Below are positions 1-12,662 of a stretch of DNA of 64,000 nucleotides, one piece after another. The position numbers and the translations under genes are program-made. Origin of the DNA: Cryptomeria japonica. Its lineage: Eukaryota; Streptophyta; Pinopsida; Cupressales; Cupressaceae. The notes under the pieces were generated by a model. It made no database searches and had not been told where the DNA came from. It worked only from the letters and a program-made list of their open reading frames with translations. The stretch is taken from assembly GCF_030272615.1 (NCBI RefSeq), contig NC_081407.1, forward strand, positions 265,927,574-265,991,573, read 5' to 3'. Position 1 is the first letter of the stretch, and each line of letters begins with the position of its first letter.

Positions 1-445
1 GCCCTCTTTTTTTTCCCACTCTCCTCTCTCTATCTCCCTTCTCTACCTATCTCTCTCTGTCTCTCCCATCTCTCTCTCTTTCTCTCCACATCTCTCCCTC
101 TATCTTCCCCTATTTATCTATTTTTCTCATTCTCTTCACCTTTCTTTTTTCCTTTTTTTGTCTCTACTTCTCTTTATTTGTTTATCTCTTTATATATCTC
201 CCCCCCCCCCCAACACTCTCTCTATATCTCTATCTCTCTATCACTCCATCTCATTGAATCTATATGTCTCTATCTCCCCCTCTCCTTCTATACGTCTCTG
301 TCTCTTCCTCTTTATCTCTCCCTCTCTATCTAGATGCATCTTTATCTCTTTCTCTAGTTCTTTCATTGTATTGCTCCCCCTCTTCCTCTCTCCCTCTATC
401 TTTAACTCTACCTTTATCTTTCTCTGTCCCTCCACTATTTATTGA

Positions 446-505
<60 letters not shown>

Positions 506-809
506 AACCTCTATATCTATATCTCTTTTTTTCTACCTCTATCTATCCATACTTCTTCTTCCACTTCTCCCTTTGCCTCTATCTTGTTATCCCTCTATAT
601 TACCTTGATATGTCTCCCTCTCTCTACTCTATCTTACTTTGTCTATCTCTCCCTATCTCATCTCCCTCCCTTTTCGTCTCTCCATATACCTCTACTTCTC
701 CATCTCCATCTCCATGTGCTTCTCCTCCATCTCCATCTCCATGTGCTTTTCTCCTCCATCTCTATCTCTATCACCAATCTCTACCTCCTTATCCCTCCCC
801 CGCCCCCCC

Positions 810-872
<63 letters not shown>
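1..872. repeat. CT-rich low-complexity block with two (CT)n microsatellites
   Basis: The top strand is almost pure pyrimidine for nearly 900 bases. Uninterrupted CT dinucleotide runs lie at about 448-504 and 812-870. Open frames here (Ser/Leu/Pro-rich peptides) are composition artefacts and are not annotated as genes. Confidence 0.95.
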
Positions 873-1189
873 TGCAAAGATAACATGAACCTATCGGTAA
901 TACAAATTGATTTTTTTCTTAATTGAAAGGTTATATTTCAGTCGTGTGTTTGGATCCTACAAGTAGATTAATAGTTGATTCAAATTAAGCTATCAATTTT
1001 TCACTAATATGTTTGTCTCAAAAATAATATCATTTGCTAAATGACCCACAAACTCACTTCATGTATTACATAAATGTACATAAAAAATAGACTAAAGTTT
1101 TCCATAATTAACCTTCCACACCTCTTCAATGTACCCATTACACACCAAAATGCAATTGCTAGTAAAAAATAACATCATGATGTTGTCTT

Positions 1190-1650
1190 TAGGAAACACT
1201 GCCTTTACTTTTGGGATTGATTTTGCTATCGTGTATTGACTGGACTCTTCTTCGAGCCTCCCTGCAATAATTTCATATAGAAAAGCATTAAAGATAAAGG
1301 TAAAGGCAAGTTGAATTTTTGTGCTGTTTTGCAATCACTGGGCACGTCTCTGTCTTGAAATCATCGCTTCGTCAGTGACGTTCAATTATGATTTTGCTGT
1401 AACGCCGGGATTGGGTTTCATCTAATCGGTCGGCAACGACAAGACAGAAGCATCTGTCTAAATTGATGAGGTGAATATCTCCGATACTAATTGAATTCAA
1501 TGCATTTAGTGCGAAACGTAAATTAGTCAAAATTATTGCTAGGCAAATGTATTTAGGTACGTAGGTGATATGAGAAAAGTTAGGGTTACGTAACAGGATA
1601 AGAACAAGGAAAATTGATGATGTCAAACTTCAACTACTACGAAAATGTGA
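1190..1650 (+). repeat. Diverged direct repeat, copy A (partner at 7925-8350)
   Basis: This non-coding stretch aligns by eye, in the same order and orientation, with 7925-8350. Shared words include TTTTGCTATCGTGTATTGACTG, GCACGTCTCTGTC, ATGCATTTA, TATTTAGGTACGT and GGTTACGTAACA. Copy B lies immediately upstream of the peroxidase pseudogene, so this may be a duplicated gene 5' flank or an old TE end. No gene follows this copy. Confidence 0.75.
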
Positions 1651-2954
1651 CATTTCCGCTTTGAAATTTTCACGTATCAGAGCTGTATCGCACGAATATA
1701 CTATATGACGTAAGCTAAATATTAAAAGAAAACAAATATATCATACTAAAATTGCCCAGACAGGACGATGAGAGCGATCTCATGCATTCATGCATTTCCG
1801 CGGACTTTCCATTAGCCGCTTTTCATCTGACACCATTTTTCTCTGCTAGCAATTTTTTTCACCGCTTTTTAAATGTAGATGCCTACCAGCAATTCGATGC
1901 ATAGACTCGTATTCCTAAAGTAAATGTGCTTAACGGAGGATCATAATTATACAAGGGTACGATGTTTTTGTGTGAAGATCACTTCAAAAAGAGGTGACAA
2001 GTTCAAAGAGGTCATAAGTTTAAAGAGGTCACAAATTGAAATTGTAAAGGAGTAATGTATATTTTATTAATTTGTAATGCAATTAGGTGTCTTTATAAGA
2101 TAATCGCATATTACTATAAGCTATATGTAGACCAGTGGACTATAAAAGAAAGAATCTTTCTTTCTTTCTTTCTCTCTTTCTTATATTTGCAAATATTGCT
2201 TGTATCATTTAATTCCACCCATAGCCTCCATCATGGTGTAGTTCCATTAGTTCTTTGTAGGTCCCATATTACCTAAATCTTATGATTTCATAAGCCATAC
2301 ACTATAGATGTAAATATTTTATTTTTATTTAAAATTTATTTTTATATGATTAGAAGTTATAACTAATTAAAATTTATATATAAAATTTTAAAATAAAATT
2401 AGTTAGAATTAGTTTTATTTTTATAATTTCTTTTACTTAAAATAATAAATATAATGGTAGAATATAGTTATATTATTTTATTTAAGTTAGGGTTATAAGT
2501 TTATATTATATAAATATAATTTAAATAATAAAACATTAAAATAATAAGAATAAATAATTAGATCATGGTTAAGTTTATTATTATCTTTTATTAGTAAAAT
2601 TACAATTCTTAGATTAAATTATCATTCTAATAATGTAATTCTTTTATTCTATTAGAACAACCATATTTATATTTTTTTAAAACTAAGTTAAGTACACGAG
2701 AGATATCAAATTTTAAACTATTTAATATTCATAAATAATACTAAAAAGTTGATTGTAATGAGATAGATGTAAAATGGTTCAATAAATCATAAATAATAGT
2801 TAAGAGTTTATTATAATGAGATTGAATAAATCCTTTAGACTACTTGAAGGAAAATTCAAAATATACATATGTAATATATGATTTAATAATATATAAATCT
2901 AAGATTTAATGTATGTTATATTTATTTTCTCCAAAAAAAAGAATGTTGCAAAGT
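1651..2954. other. AT-rich intergenic DNA, no gene seen
   Basis: No coding similarity is recognisable. A TTTC tetranucleotide run lies near 2155-2180, and from about 2280 the sequence becomes extremely AT-rich with poly-A/T tracts. Confidence 0.7.
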
Positions 2955-3545
2955 TAATTCTTATTGAAACCTAACCCTAATCATATTTCTAATTCTAATT
3001 CTAACCCTAACATTAAACCTTATCTAATATTAAATTGAACTCCAATTGAATCTAGACACTAACCCTATTTACACCCTAATGTAAAATTGATCGTAATGCT
3101 AATTCATCCCTAACTCTAATCCTATCTTTAATTCCAATTCTAAACCTAAATTAAACCCTAATTCAACATTAAATCTAACACTAATTGACCCCTAATTCTA
3201 ACCCTAATTAAACCCTAATCTAACATTCCCAAACAATAATTAATGTCCAACCTTCGCCACAATTTAACCCTAACTCAAATATTTTTCAAGTATAACCATA
3301 ATTATACCCTAACCTTAACTAAACCTTAATCTAACACTACCCTAATTCTAAGTTTACTAATATAATATTAACCCTAATAATGCTTAAAATCTTAAATAAA
3401 CCCTAGCACTATTTGAAACTGTAATCTCTAATTTTACTTCTAACCTTAACCGTAGCTAAACTATAACATCAACTCTTTTGAACCTTAAATAAATCCTAAA
3501 TTGAATCATAGTCATAACTCTAACACTAATTAAACCCTATCTATT
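2955..3545 (-). repeat. Degenerate telomere-like repeat (CCCTAA orientation)
   Basis: Irregularly spaced CCTAACCC, AACCCTAA and AATTCTAACC words recur for about 600 bases. This is the same motif family as the block at 23.8-27.6 kb but on the opposite strand and more decayed. Interstitial telomere-like repeats are common in conifer chromosomes. Confidence 0.75.
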
Positions 3546-3684
3546 ATTTATTACAATATGTTTAATTAATTTAAGTAAGATTTTATTTTTTAAATTAGAA
3601 TTAAAATTAAGTAAGAATAATATTTAAATGTAAAGTATATAAATTGTTTTAGTTAGGTATATAATTATTTAATTTTAGGATTAC

Positions 3685-3725
<41 letters not shown>

Positions 3726-4250
3726 TTAATTTATGAATTGTTGTTTTAAAATTTAAAATAATTGTAAAATATTTATGAATATTTTGACGAATTATATTAT
3801 GATTGTAATCTTAATTAAATATTTTAAATATTTTATAATTATTTGATGTGTATAAATTAAATAATTTTTAACTAATATTAAAAAAATATAATTAATAATT
3901 TTAGGGTTAGAAAAATGTGACTAATGGTGACCAACCTCCTAATTGTAAACTCGCAGATTCAAGAAAGGAACATATAAATAATTTATACAATTCTTTTTGA
4001 ATATGTTAAACTAGGATAGGCCTAAACTTTTGTACATAATTGAAAAACCTTTAGTTGAGAAAAACCAAGGGCTAACGAGGGGCGGGGTCCCAAGACCAGA
4101 ATACTTATTTCCAAAAAGGAACAAAATCTAGTAGGCATCCAACACAACTATGAAAACCCAAAAATAAAACGATAAGATCCAATAGGATAATAAATAAAAC
4201 AAGAGGTACTCCCCTCGAAGGCATGTATCAAAGGCCTACCAAGTGGGGGA
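3546..4250. other. AT-rich spacer with a (TA)n microsatellite
   Basis: A TA dinucleotide run occupies about 3685-3722. The rest is AT-rich and without recognisable coding similarity. Confidence 0.7.
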
Positions 4251-4424
4251 AAACACTAGCTTCCTATCCTAGTTGATTCCTTTGCCTTTCTTCAAAAAGG
4301 AGAGATTTCTCTTAGAAGCTTTCCCAAAGGATATGGATAGGGAATCTAGGGTTACCTTCACCTTTGACACAAATGCCTCTAGCCTAGTGGTAGTTGAGGA
4401 TTCCAAATGTCGTCATTTCTTTGC

Positions 4425-4649
4425 TCACCTCCTCATGATTTCATCTTGTATGGCTTGGAGAGAAACAAAGTTCTTCTTGGTCATCTCCATGTTTTGAGCA
4501 AACGTATTCTCCATTTTCCCTTTCATGGAGTCATGATTCTGATGCAACACCTCAACCACTTCTGCCAAATCCTTTGTGTCATTACCTTGGTTTATTTTCT
4601 CATTAAAATCCTTCATTGTCTTCTCCAAACCTTTCCACTTTTCAACCAT
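4425..4649 (-). pseudogene. Short coiled-coil ORF, possible retrotransposon gag scrap
   Basis: A 74-codon frame encodes a charged, helix-forming peptide (segments such as DLAEVVEVLHQNHDSMKGK). The same strand on either side reads into further Lys/Glu-rich but interrupted sequence. The composition resembles the N-terminal coiled coil of plant LTR-element gag proteins, and a gypsy pol scrap lies on the same strand 1.1 kb away. No conserved motif proves the family, so this is an inference. Confidence 0.3.
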
Positions 4650-4908
4650 TTAAGCAAATTTAACAGCTACCATCCAAGCACCATGGTCCTTATCATCCAT
4701 AACCCAACTTGAGGATCTATATCTAGCATCTACTTTATGGGGGCTTTGATTCTATTGATTTTCTTCCTTGCCACCTCAAGCCAATAGATGGTAGCTTCTT
4801 GCTTATTTATAGATAAAAAGTTAATTTATATAATAAATATAAGTTTCTAACATGAATTAATTAATTAATTATAAATATAAATAAAAAATACATAAAATGA
4901 ATAATAAA

Positions 4909-5065
4909 CTAACTTAGATACGTTAAATACATCTATCTAAAATATGTTGAGAGATATCAATCTCTAGGTGCATACATTTAAATTGTTATTGAGAATAGAT
5001 AGAAGCCTCATGATTGATATCTCTTGGTGTATTTTAGATCGATGTATTTAAGATATCTAAGCTAG
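4909..5065. repeat. Fold-back (MITE-like) inverted repeat, 157 bp
   Basis: The left end (from CTAACTTAGATACGTTAAAT) and the right end (reverse complement starts CTAGCTTAGATATCTTAAAT) form imperfect arms of about 54 bases around a loop of about 48 bases. The element sits in AT-rich DNA. No transposase is present. Confidence 0.7.
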
Positions 5066-5762
5066 GAGCATCCACGACATGACTTGTAATATATTAAATT
5101 ATAATAATGTTTTAATTTGAAAAAAGTATTATTCTTTATAAGTCATGATTCTTGTCATATTGAATCAAATGTACAATATATAATTCATAATGAATGAGAA
5201 ATTTCATCTTTTAAACCCAAAATTTAATCTTAATGTTAAGTAATTAGATTTTCATATAAGACTTATGTTCAATAATATATACATTACATAAAATAAAATT
5301 ATTACGTTTCCAAGTATTTGAGTCTTTCTTCCTCTATTTTCCTTTTGGCAAGTTGCTTCCTTATCTTCATTTTTTCATAACAATCATATGAAAATGATGG
5401 CAAAATTCTAAGTCCATCCAAGGACTTAACACATGATATAACCACAAATATTAATCTTGTCCTTTCTCTTGGTCATATATCAATTGTTGCCTTGAAAGGA
5501 GTCAATCCTTCCGATTTGTGGATTGTTAGTGGTTGAGCTAATTGTAAGGGTCATTGACATGTGCACCGCCTTTGTATTGGTGAAATTGGAATTGAATTTG
5601 GAGATGCATCTTTGAATGAAATTCCATAGTAATTATTAAATTTTAGCTCTATTAGACTTTCCACTCCTATGTTTCAAATCAAAAGTGTAACTCTACAAAA
5701 TCTCAACCCATTTTGAATGCCTTTGATTCAATTTTCCTTGATTATTGAGATATTGTTAAGCT
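5066..5762. other. Intergenic, probably decayed LTR-element sequence
   Basis: No intact frame or clear domain is visible. Its position directly downstream of the gypsy pol scrap on the minus strand suggests eroded retroelement sequence. Confidence 0.4.
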
Positions 5763-5996
5763 TTATGATTCGTAAATTAAAAAAATCTTTGAGAAAAGAT
5801 AATGTCTCCATTTACCATAAAACTCATGATCATAAACAAAATATTTTCTTTTGCCATCATTCATCTTTTCACTGAAATAAGCAATGGGCTTACCTTTTTG
5901 ACTCAAAACAGTTTCGATTGTATTGCCACTAGCATCACAATCTACATGAAATATCTTATTAAAATTTGAAAGTGCCAAGACAAGTCGCTCTATCAC
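5763..5996 (-). pseudogene. Ty3/gypsy reverse transcriptase - RNase H fragment
   Basis: The 77-residue frame contains the RT/RNase H connection of Ty3/gypsy Pol. It has LVLALSNFNKIFHVDCDASG, then VLSQKGKPIAYFSEKMN, then KRKYFVYDHEFY and WRHYLF. The Asp in VDCDASG is the first RNase H catalytic residue. A short segment between DHEFY and WRHYL is missing relative to the family. Protease, the RT core and integrase are absent, so this is a dead fragment. Confidence 0.85.
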
Positions 5997-6392
5997 TTTA
6001 CTTTTTAAAAATAAAACAAATTAATTAGAATCAATAGTATTTTTATTTTTAAGTGTTAAGTTTAATTAAGTAAATTTTGAAATATGATAAAACAATTTAG
6101 AAATATCATTTCAGTAGTCACAATAGTATCTAGATAATTAAAAAGATACCTAAAGATCATAATGCATATTTGGTCATACGTATTAATTAATTAATAATTT
6201 AAAATAGAGTATATTCTAATTTTTAATTAATTTATGAAAACGATCAAAGATTCATACGTTAAAAAGATACAAGTGTATTTATACTTGTAATCCGAGAAAA
6301 ATATATAAGAGTAATATACACCCTTGTTTATTCTATTGAAAACCACCATTATTACTTGGGATGCACAGCACACGGGCACACATATATTATCC

Positions 6393-7643
6393 CTATTCGA
6401 CTGCATAAAGACTCCCACTTTCACTGGAGGTAGAATTAGAGTTTGAAGCTCCATTACCGCAGAAAACAATTCTATAATTGCTGCCGCCGGGGCAAGTAAA
6501 GGTGCTGGTGGGATCATCCTTGGCATAGCTGTAGGCCATGGGGCATTCTCGCTTGAAAAATTTAGAGTAGCCTGTAGGAGGGCAATTATCGAGGAAGGAT
6601 CCCGTACAGCAATATGCTGGCGTGTTGAATGCAGCACACGCACTTCTGCACCCATCGACTACCTTCAACTCTCCTGGGCACTTGGAATTTATGTCGCTAT
6701 TGCAGGCGATTTTCTTGCAATTTGAGTTGGAAAGAATGACAGTCATGCGGAGGTTGAATCCATCGACGAGAGAGATGTCGTAGAAGTCTAGGTTTTGGTA
6801 TTGATTGAGAGCATACTCAAACAGCGTTGAGGGAACGCCTCCCGATCCCTGGCAGTTGAGTAATCCCCCGCAGTCGCCAGTGTTGCATCTGCCACGACCG
6901 CTGCCGTCGAAGGAGCAGCCGGTGCGACCCCAAAACCTTCCCTTTGCTCCGCCTGGCACATTCACTCGCCATGACTGTCCCCTCCGTAGTTCTTTCCCTC
7001 CCCCGAATGGAGTCCCTGCCGCCCACACCGTGAAAGGACACTGGTTTTCTATGTCAAAGCTCACACCTTCTACACCTGCTCATGAAAATAATGAAAACCG
7101 TTTTAGTGGGTCTAGTGATATTGAATGGCTCAAACGAAATCGATCATATTAGGTTTTTACAATCTATACATAATTGCTGTTTTTAAATTTGATTATACCA
7201 ATTCTTATTCAAAACTAAGGAGAGAAAATAATACAAGGACATAAGACAATGAGATTTTTAGTGGTTATCTTAAAGGCTACTTTCAAGCAGGGAATGCACT
7301 TCTATTAATCCATATTCAATATATTAAGTGAAGTCTGGTGAATGTGAATGGTCATGTGACAGTTGAATTTCGCATTCTTAATATGCATCAAAATTTCATA
7401 TAATTCACACAATCTATTATAAGGATGTTATAGAATTCAAAGACTAATCTTTTTGGATCACATGATCTTGAAAATATACAATTATATCTTTAAACTCACT
7501 AAATAATCACACAATCAAACTCAGAAACACTAATTAATAAATGTATGGTTCTTTCACACTAATCTTTCTGGGTTAAGTTGCATACCTGCATAGAGTGATA
7601 CCGCCATTATTGCCAGCAAAACCCACAATATTGCCCGCGCCAT
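6393..7643 (-). CDS. Thaumatin-like protein (PR-5 family), two exons
   Basis: Exon 1 is 7586-7643 and exon 2 is 7075-6393, joined by a 510-bp GT-AG intron in phase 1. The product is 246 residues. The first ~23 (starting [20 protein letters not shown]) form a signal peptide, so it is secreted. The mature part begins [17 protein letters not shown], has all 16 cysteines of the full-length thaumatin fold, and shows the expected [26 protein letters not shown] and YCCTG blocks. The acidic-cleft residues (Arg, Glu, Asp, Asp) appear present. PR-5 proteins are defence proteins, many with antifungal or beta-glucan-binding activity; conifer pollen allergens such as Jun a 3 belong here. Unusually, about 20 residues follow the final cysteine ([20 protein letters not shown]), where most members stop one or two residues after it. 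Confidence 0.95.
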
Positions 7644-7708
7644 TTCAATTGCAAACTGGTATGATATGGAAAATATCAATGGTGTCTATGAAGGGTGAAG
7701 GCAGAGAC

Positions 7709-7717
7709 TATATATAA
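7709..7717 (-). promoter_or_regulatory. TATA box of the thaumatin-like gene
   Basis: The sequence reads CTTATATATAG on the minus strand, about 66 bases upstream of the exon 1 ATG. That spacing implies a short 5' leader starting near 7680. Confidence 0.65.
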
Positions 7718-7924
7718 GAATTTACGATGGTTGGAAAAAACACGCAATTCAGAGCCGCCTAGAACATATAAAGTGAGGCGGCTGGCAGTGGGCCTCCATA
7801 CTGTCTATCAATCCACATATGAGGATTGAAATTAATTAATACTTAAATATTAGAATTCAATGTGTTTTTAATTATTTTCAAATTAATTAAAATACAATCG
7901 ATGTTCAGCATGACGTTTTTACGA

Positions 7925-8350
7925 AAAAACTGCCTTTACTTTTTGGGATTAATTTTGCTATCGTGTATTGACTGAACTCTTCTTTCTACGCGTGGCGAAA
8001 AGTTTGATATAGAAAACCATTAAAGCTAAAGGCAAGTTGAAATTTTGTGTTATTTTATAATCAGCGCCGTGCACGTCTCTGTCCTGAAATGAACGTTTCA
8101 TCAGTGGCATTACATTATGTTTTGCTGTGACGCCCGAATTGCGCTACGAGACAGTAGCAACTCTTTAAATTTATGAGGTTAATACTTACTAAATTGATTG
8201 AATTTAATGCATTTAATGCAAAAGTAAATTATTCAAAAGAATATTGCTGGTCAAATATATTTAGGTACGTGACATAAGAAAAGTTGGGGTTACGTAACAA
8301 GATAAGAACAAAGAAATTTGTTGTCGGCACACTTCATCTACTGCAAAAAT
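7925..8350 (+). repeat. Diverged direct repeat, copy B (partner at 1190-1650)
   Basis: This is the second copy of the non-coding repeat. It ends about 130 bases before the start codon of the peroxidase pseudogene and so could be part of that gene's original promoter. Confidence 0.75.
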
Positions 8351-9059
8351 GTCTTGACTTTCCGAGCTGAGAAATCCATCCCTTTGAAGAACTCACCCCA
8401 CCGCCATTCCCGGCATTAGCTATTGGAGAGTGACATTTCCAGCATCAAAACCCTAACGCACGATATATACCGAATAAAACTTATGGAGCATATTGAAAGA
8501 AACAATGGGATACCTTTTTTCATTCTAGCTTTAGTTTATATGGTGGGCGCCTGTGCGAGCGCATTCTCTAGTGTAAGGGATTTAAGCCTCTCAACTCCAG
8601 TGGACGTTTTACAGCACGAGTTGCCCAACGTTGGAGTCAATTGTGGAAGAACGTATCGAGTTTGATCTCAATTAAGATATAACACAAGCGGCTGGCCTGC
8701 TCAAACTGCATTTCCACGATCGACTTCTTCGTGCAGGTAGATTCATATCAATATTGCTTAGTTGGATGTGTTTATTTGCTATTTGGTGGGCTTAATCAAT
8801 TTTTGTATGAATTTGACAAGGATGCGACGGGTCAGTGCTGCTGAACGAGACGTCAAGCGAATGGATGGCTCCTGCAAATGTATAATTGTGAGCTATGACA
8901 TTCACAATTATTAACAACTTAAAAGCGAGTGGAAGCCGCGTGCAATGGAATCGTGTCGTGTGCTGACATCTTAGCTTTGGCTGGCCATGACTCTGTCAAC
9001 AAGGTCTGCAGCCTCTAATTTCAATCGCATTCAAGTTATTCATTAACACTTAGCACTAA

Positions 9060-11360
9060 AAAGTGCTTAGCAGTGAATCAATGTATGGTGAGTTAAAAAT
9101 CGTATTGAAATCACGTAAGCTAGATATTTTGTTAATAGGTATAAATTATCTAAGATTACATTGATTGATCTAATGCATTGTAAACAAGGTGTTAAAGAAA
9201 AAGTGACTGATTTTATTGGTAGATACAAACATCTATTCTCAAAAAAAATTTCCTTTGTCCGATCAAAATATTTAAAGAATTTTCATTCTTAATTTGCAAA
9301 AAGATATTAGGGATAAACTTTTCCTTTCTGAGTTTACTTCCTTTACGCAATTGTGTGTAGTTCCTCACAATTATCACCTTACCATGAGAAAATTGGAACA
9401 ATCATCTTCATTGGCTCTGAATGATAAAAGTGAAAGTGCTCAAAAACCTTTTGTGAAGTTCCAACTGAATAAGGAATTCATCAAGTTCAATGACAACATC
9501 AACGCTCAAGTAGCAACTGCAACAACAGGCGTGCCTCCTTTGTCCAAATAATTTAGAAAAGAATTCACTCCTCTTAATGAATCTTTGCATAGTATTATGA
9601 CACAATTGTTGCAAAGGAATGTGTTGAAACTTCCCCCTATTAAGCCAACTGACACAACTAAGCCTTTGTCACCTGCCTTTGATTCCAAAGCTTTTTGCCT
9701 ATATCATCATCAACCTAGTCAGGATACTAAAAAGTGTTATTCATTAAGGAGTAAGATTCAAAACTTGATTGATAACAATTTACCATATCTATGGCTGGTG
9801 TAAAATAATAAAGGAAATAAATTAGTAGCTCCTCCAAATCAAAATATTCAATTTTTCACTGATCCTTTACCTTCCCATTCCATTAATGTGATTGAGACTG
9901 ATTGTCTTGCCTTCCCTCCCAATGATCTTGGCTTCGAGCCTAATAATGTGGTGCACCTTATTGATAAAAATGAACCTCCTGAGGACTTATGCATCACATT
10001 TGATCATAGTGAGACTATTGAAGCACCCGATGGCCCATTATATATCACTGCAAGAATCAAAGGCATACCCTATCAAGGGGTGCTCATTGATCCAACTTTT
10101 ATGGTTAATGTGATAAATGAAGAATTTCTTTATACCTTACAATTGCATCAAGTGACATATGAGATATCTGATGTGGTGATTAAAATATTTGATGGTTTCT
10201 CTTGTCCTGCCATTGGGAAGTTGGGACATCTTTGGCTATCTTCCATAAAGCGATCATTTTCACTTTTCATAAATGCTTGAAATTCCCTCTTGATCACAAG
10301 ATCATAACTTTTAATCATAGCATGTACCAACCCATGATTAGGCAAAGAGATGTTTGTCTTGATTATTTTTGGTCCAAACAATTCCAACCTCTTAAGTCGA
10401 GAAGTGATCCTCTTTTTAAATCTTATCAAAAATGGAAGAATGAGATGATCTTATCTTTGAGTGAACCTACAAATCCAACACTTAGTCTTCCTCCTACCAA
10501 GGACCATTTTCCTTCTTCCAAGGATCCTCTCCCTCTTCCTCCTTAGAATAAATCCACTAGTTCTCCTAAGCGTGAGCCTATTCTTCCTCCTAAGGATAAA
10601 CATATTATTACTCATAAGGATAGACCCATTCCTCCTCCTCATGATGGACCTAGTCTCCTTCCTACACCTCCTATTCCTCCTTTATATGGTGTGGTTCCGC
10701 CTCCTAAATATTACAAAGGGAAGCACTCAACATCTCATATTATTCAACCTAAAATACCTTCTCCTATGCATCCTTCCTTATAAGAACATAAGAAGCCTAT
10801 GTCTACTAAACCTAAACCCTCACAACCTTAAGTTAAAACTAAATGAAACTATTGTGCAAGAGAACATCGATGGAGATATCGTGCTAGATCTCGTGAACTT
10901 GCTTCTCAAACCATTTCTTCTCCAAAGACACCAATTGTTGACATAATATCATTTTCTCTACCTTCTCCTAATGAAGAGGTTCAACCTAAATCTTCAAGGC
11001 ATAAAGTGATTAAGACAAATGATGCTTCAAGTTCCATTCCTATTAGAGCTCCTATTTTTGTTAATCTTGATGATGAAATAAGTGAGAATGTTGTTCATGA
11101 TGAAAATGTTGATCCTAATAATTTGGATGATGAATATGAATATATTGATGTTAATAATAATTTATCCCAACAATTTTCAAAATCATTAATCCTAGCTCCA
11201 AGTAACAGACAATTTGATTCATCATTAGAGCATGGTCATTGTTTGGAACTTGTGATAGCTCCACCTACTGTGCTCAATGTTTCTCCTCTTGCATGCAGTC
11301 CACCTTCCCTAAAAAGTGATGAGAAAGATGGGGAGGTGGATGGTTTTATTGATTAGCCTC
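9060..11360 (+). mobile_element. Ty3/gypsy-type gag-protease remnant inside peroxidase intron 2
   Basis: Gag is recognisable around 9180-9400 (QGVKEKVTDFIGRYKHLFS, then KDIRDKLFLSEFTSF). A knuckle-like FCLYHHQPSQDTKKC segment follows at about 9690-9760. A retropepsin-like domain lies at 9888-10215 (GVLIDPTFMVNVINEEFL), where the catalytic Asp is kept but the usual D-T/S-G triplet is altered. A Pro-rich linker (about 10550-10800) and an acidic tail to 11356 follow. Stops and frame changes break it repeatedly. Reverse transcriptase and integrase are absent, so it is a dead or non-autonomous element. Confidence 0.75.
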
Positions 11361-12662
11361 ATTCATACCATAGATTCTTTCTCTCTCTCTCCTCTCTTGC
11401 TTGTTTGTGATCTTCTATTTGTCTCTCAAATCTTCTATTTGTTGTTCCTAGTGTTGTCTATTCGAGGATGATGAAAATCATTGAGTTCTCTTTTGGTCTC
11501 TCCCATGTTGACTCAAAAGACACATGTGCCCTTCTTCCATGGTGGTTTTTCTGTCTTTGGGGGATGCTGATAACTCTATGCATATATATACATGATATAC
11601 ATTATTTATCATAAGAAGCATACTGACCCCACAGTTAAGTGAAACCACCTTGTGTATGTCTTATGATCATTATCCTTTGATTTGTCCTTTCTAGGGTGCA
11701 TATTATTGTGATAATGTGCTTTTCTTTTTGGGTGTATCCTACCATAAAGAAATTACTCCCGATAATGTGTACACAATCACTTTAGCATGGGGATGTACAC
11801 TCTCAAGATCTATATCTATGAAAGATAAGCATAAGTTCATAATGCACTTGAAAGGAAAAATGAACAACACCTCTCAAGTAGTAAATTCCCAAGTAGACCA
11901 GGAGTGGGGAATGAGAATGCTCATCAAGCTATCCAATTCAACATGACACACTAAGAACAATATCCTCTCAAGTCTATACTAGGTGAATGCTCCACAGGCT
12001 TCTTGCTGAAAGAACCAACTCTCTGAACACACATCTCTAATCACAAGAGTATACTAGCATCACCAACATATCCATGTATCCATGAGCACCTATAATCGAT
12101 CAATCCACATCAAACTCCAAATGCAACATAGCACCATCATGAAGTATCAAGAAAATGATCATACACTCAATACAAAGAGAGCCAACTAAGACCAATGTCA
12201 AAGCTCCAACAACTGAATTAGGAACACAAACATGACAATATGATCTAACCATCTCCTCCTAGGAGATAACATGCTCCATATGAACATATCAAATAACTAT
12301 AACATGCCATAACTCTAATGCGTAATCAAGAGTGTACCATGACATAACAACAAACCATGATAACATGTCAAATGAAAGCATAAACCACACCTCAACTATG
12401 GAATACATGAGTCCTCCAAGATGTCCACATCCTCAAATATTATGAAGATCACCATCTCCTACTAATGTACCTACAAATGTAAAAGACCCTTTGTAGCAAC
12501 AAGATGAAGAGCTCCTCCAACATATACACACTAAGAAGATCATCCACCATTGAATGGTGAATACACATCACTGCCAACAACTCTCATTGAATCATGATAC
12601 CAAGCCACACATGGCATCATGACAACCATCTCCTAATTGAAAAACACCCATCTATACACATA
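11361..12662 (+). mobile_element. Probable 3' end and LTR of the gag-protease element
   Basis: A purine tract (TTTGGGGGATGC at 11556-11567) is followed by TGATAACTC, which looks like a polypurine tract next to an LTR start at about 11568. The following ~1.1 kb is non-coding and A/C-rich. The LTR end and a matching 5' LTR were not found. Confidence 0.4.

Noticed and set aside
158-926. Several Ser/Leu/Pro-rich open frames
   Set aside because: They are translations of the CT-rich low-complexity block and change frame freely without codon bias.
2155-2185. TTTC run as a promoter element
   Set aside because: Simple tetranucleotide repeat with no gene downstream.
6805-7152. Open frame antisense to the thaumatin-like exon
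   Set aside because: It is a shadow of the GC-rich coding exon on the other strand.
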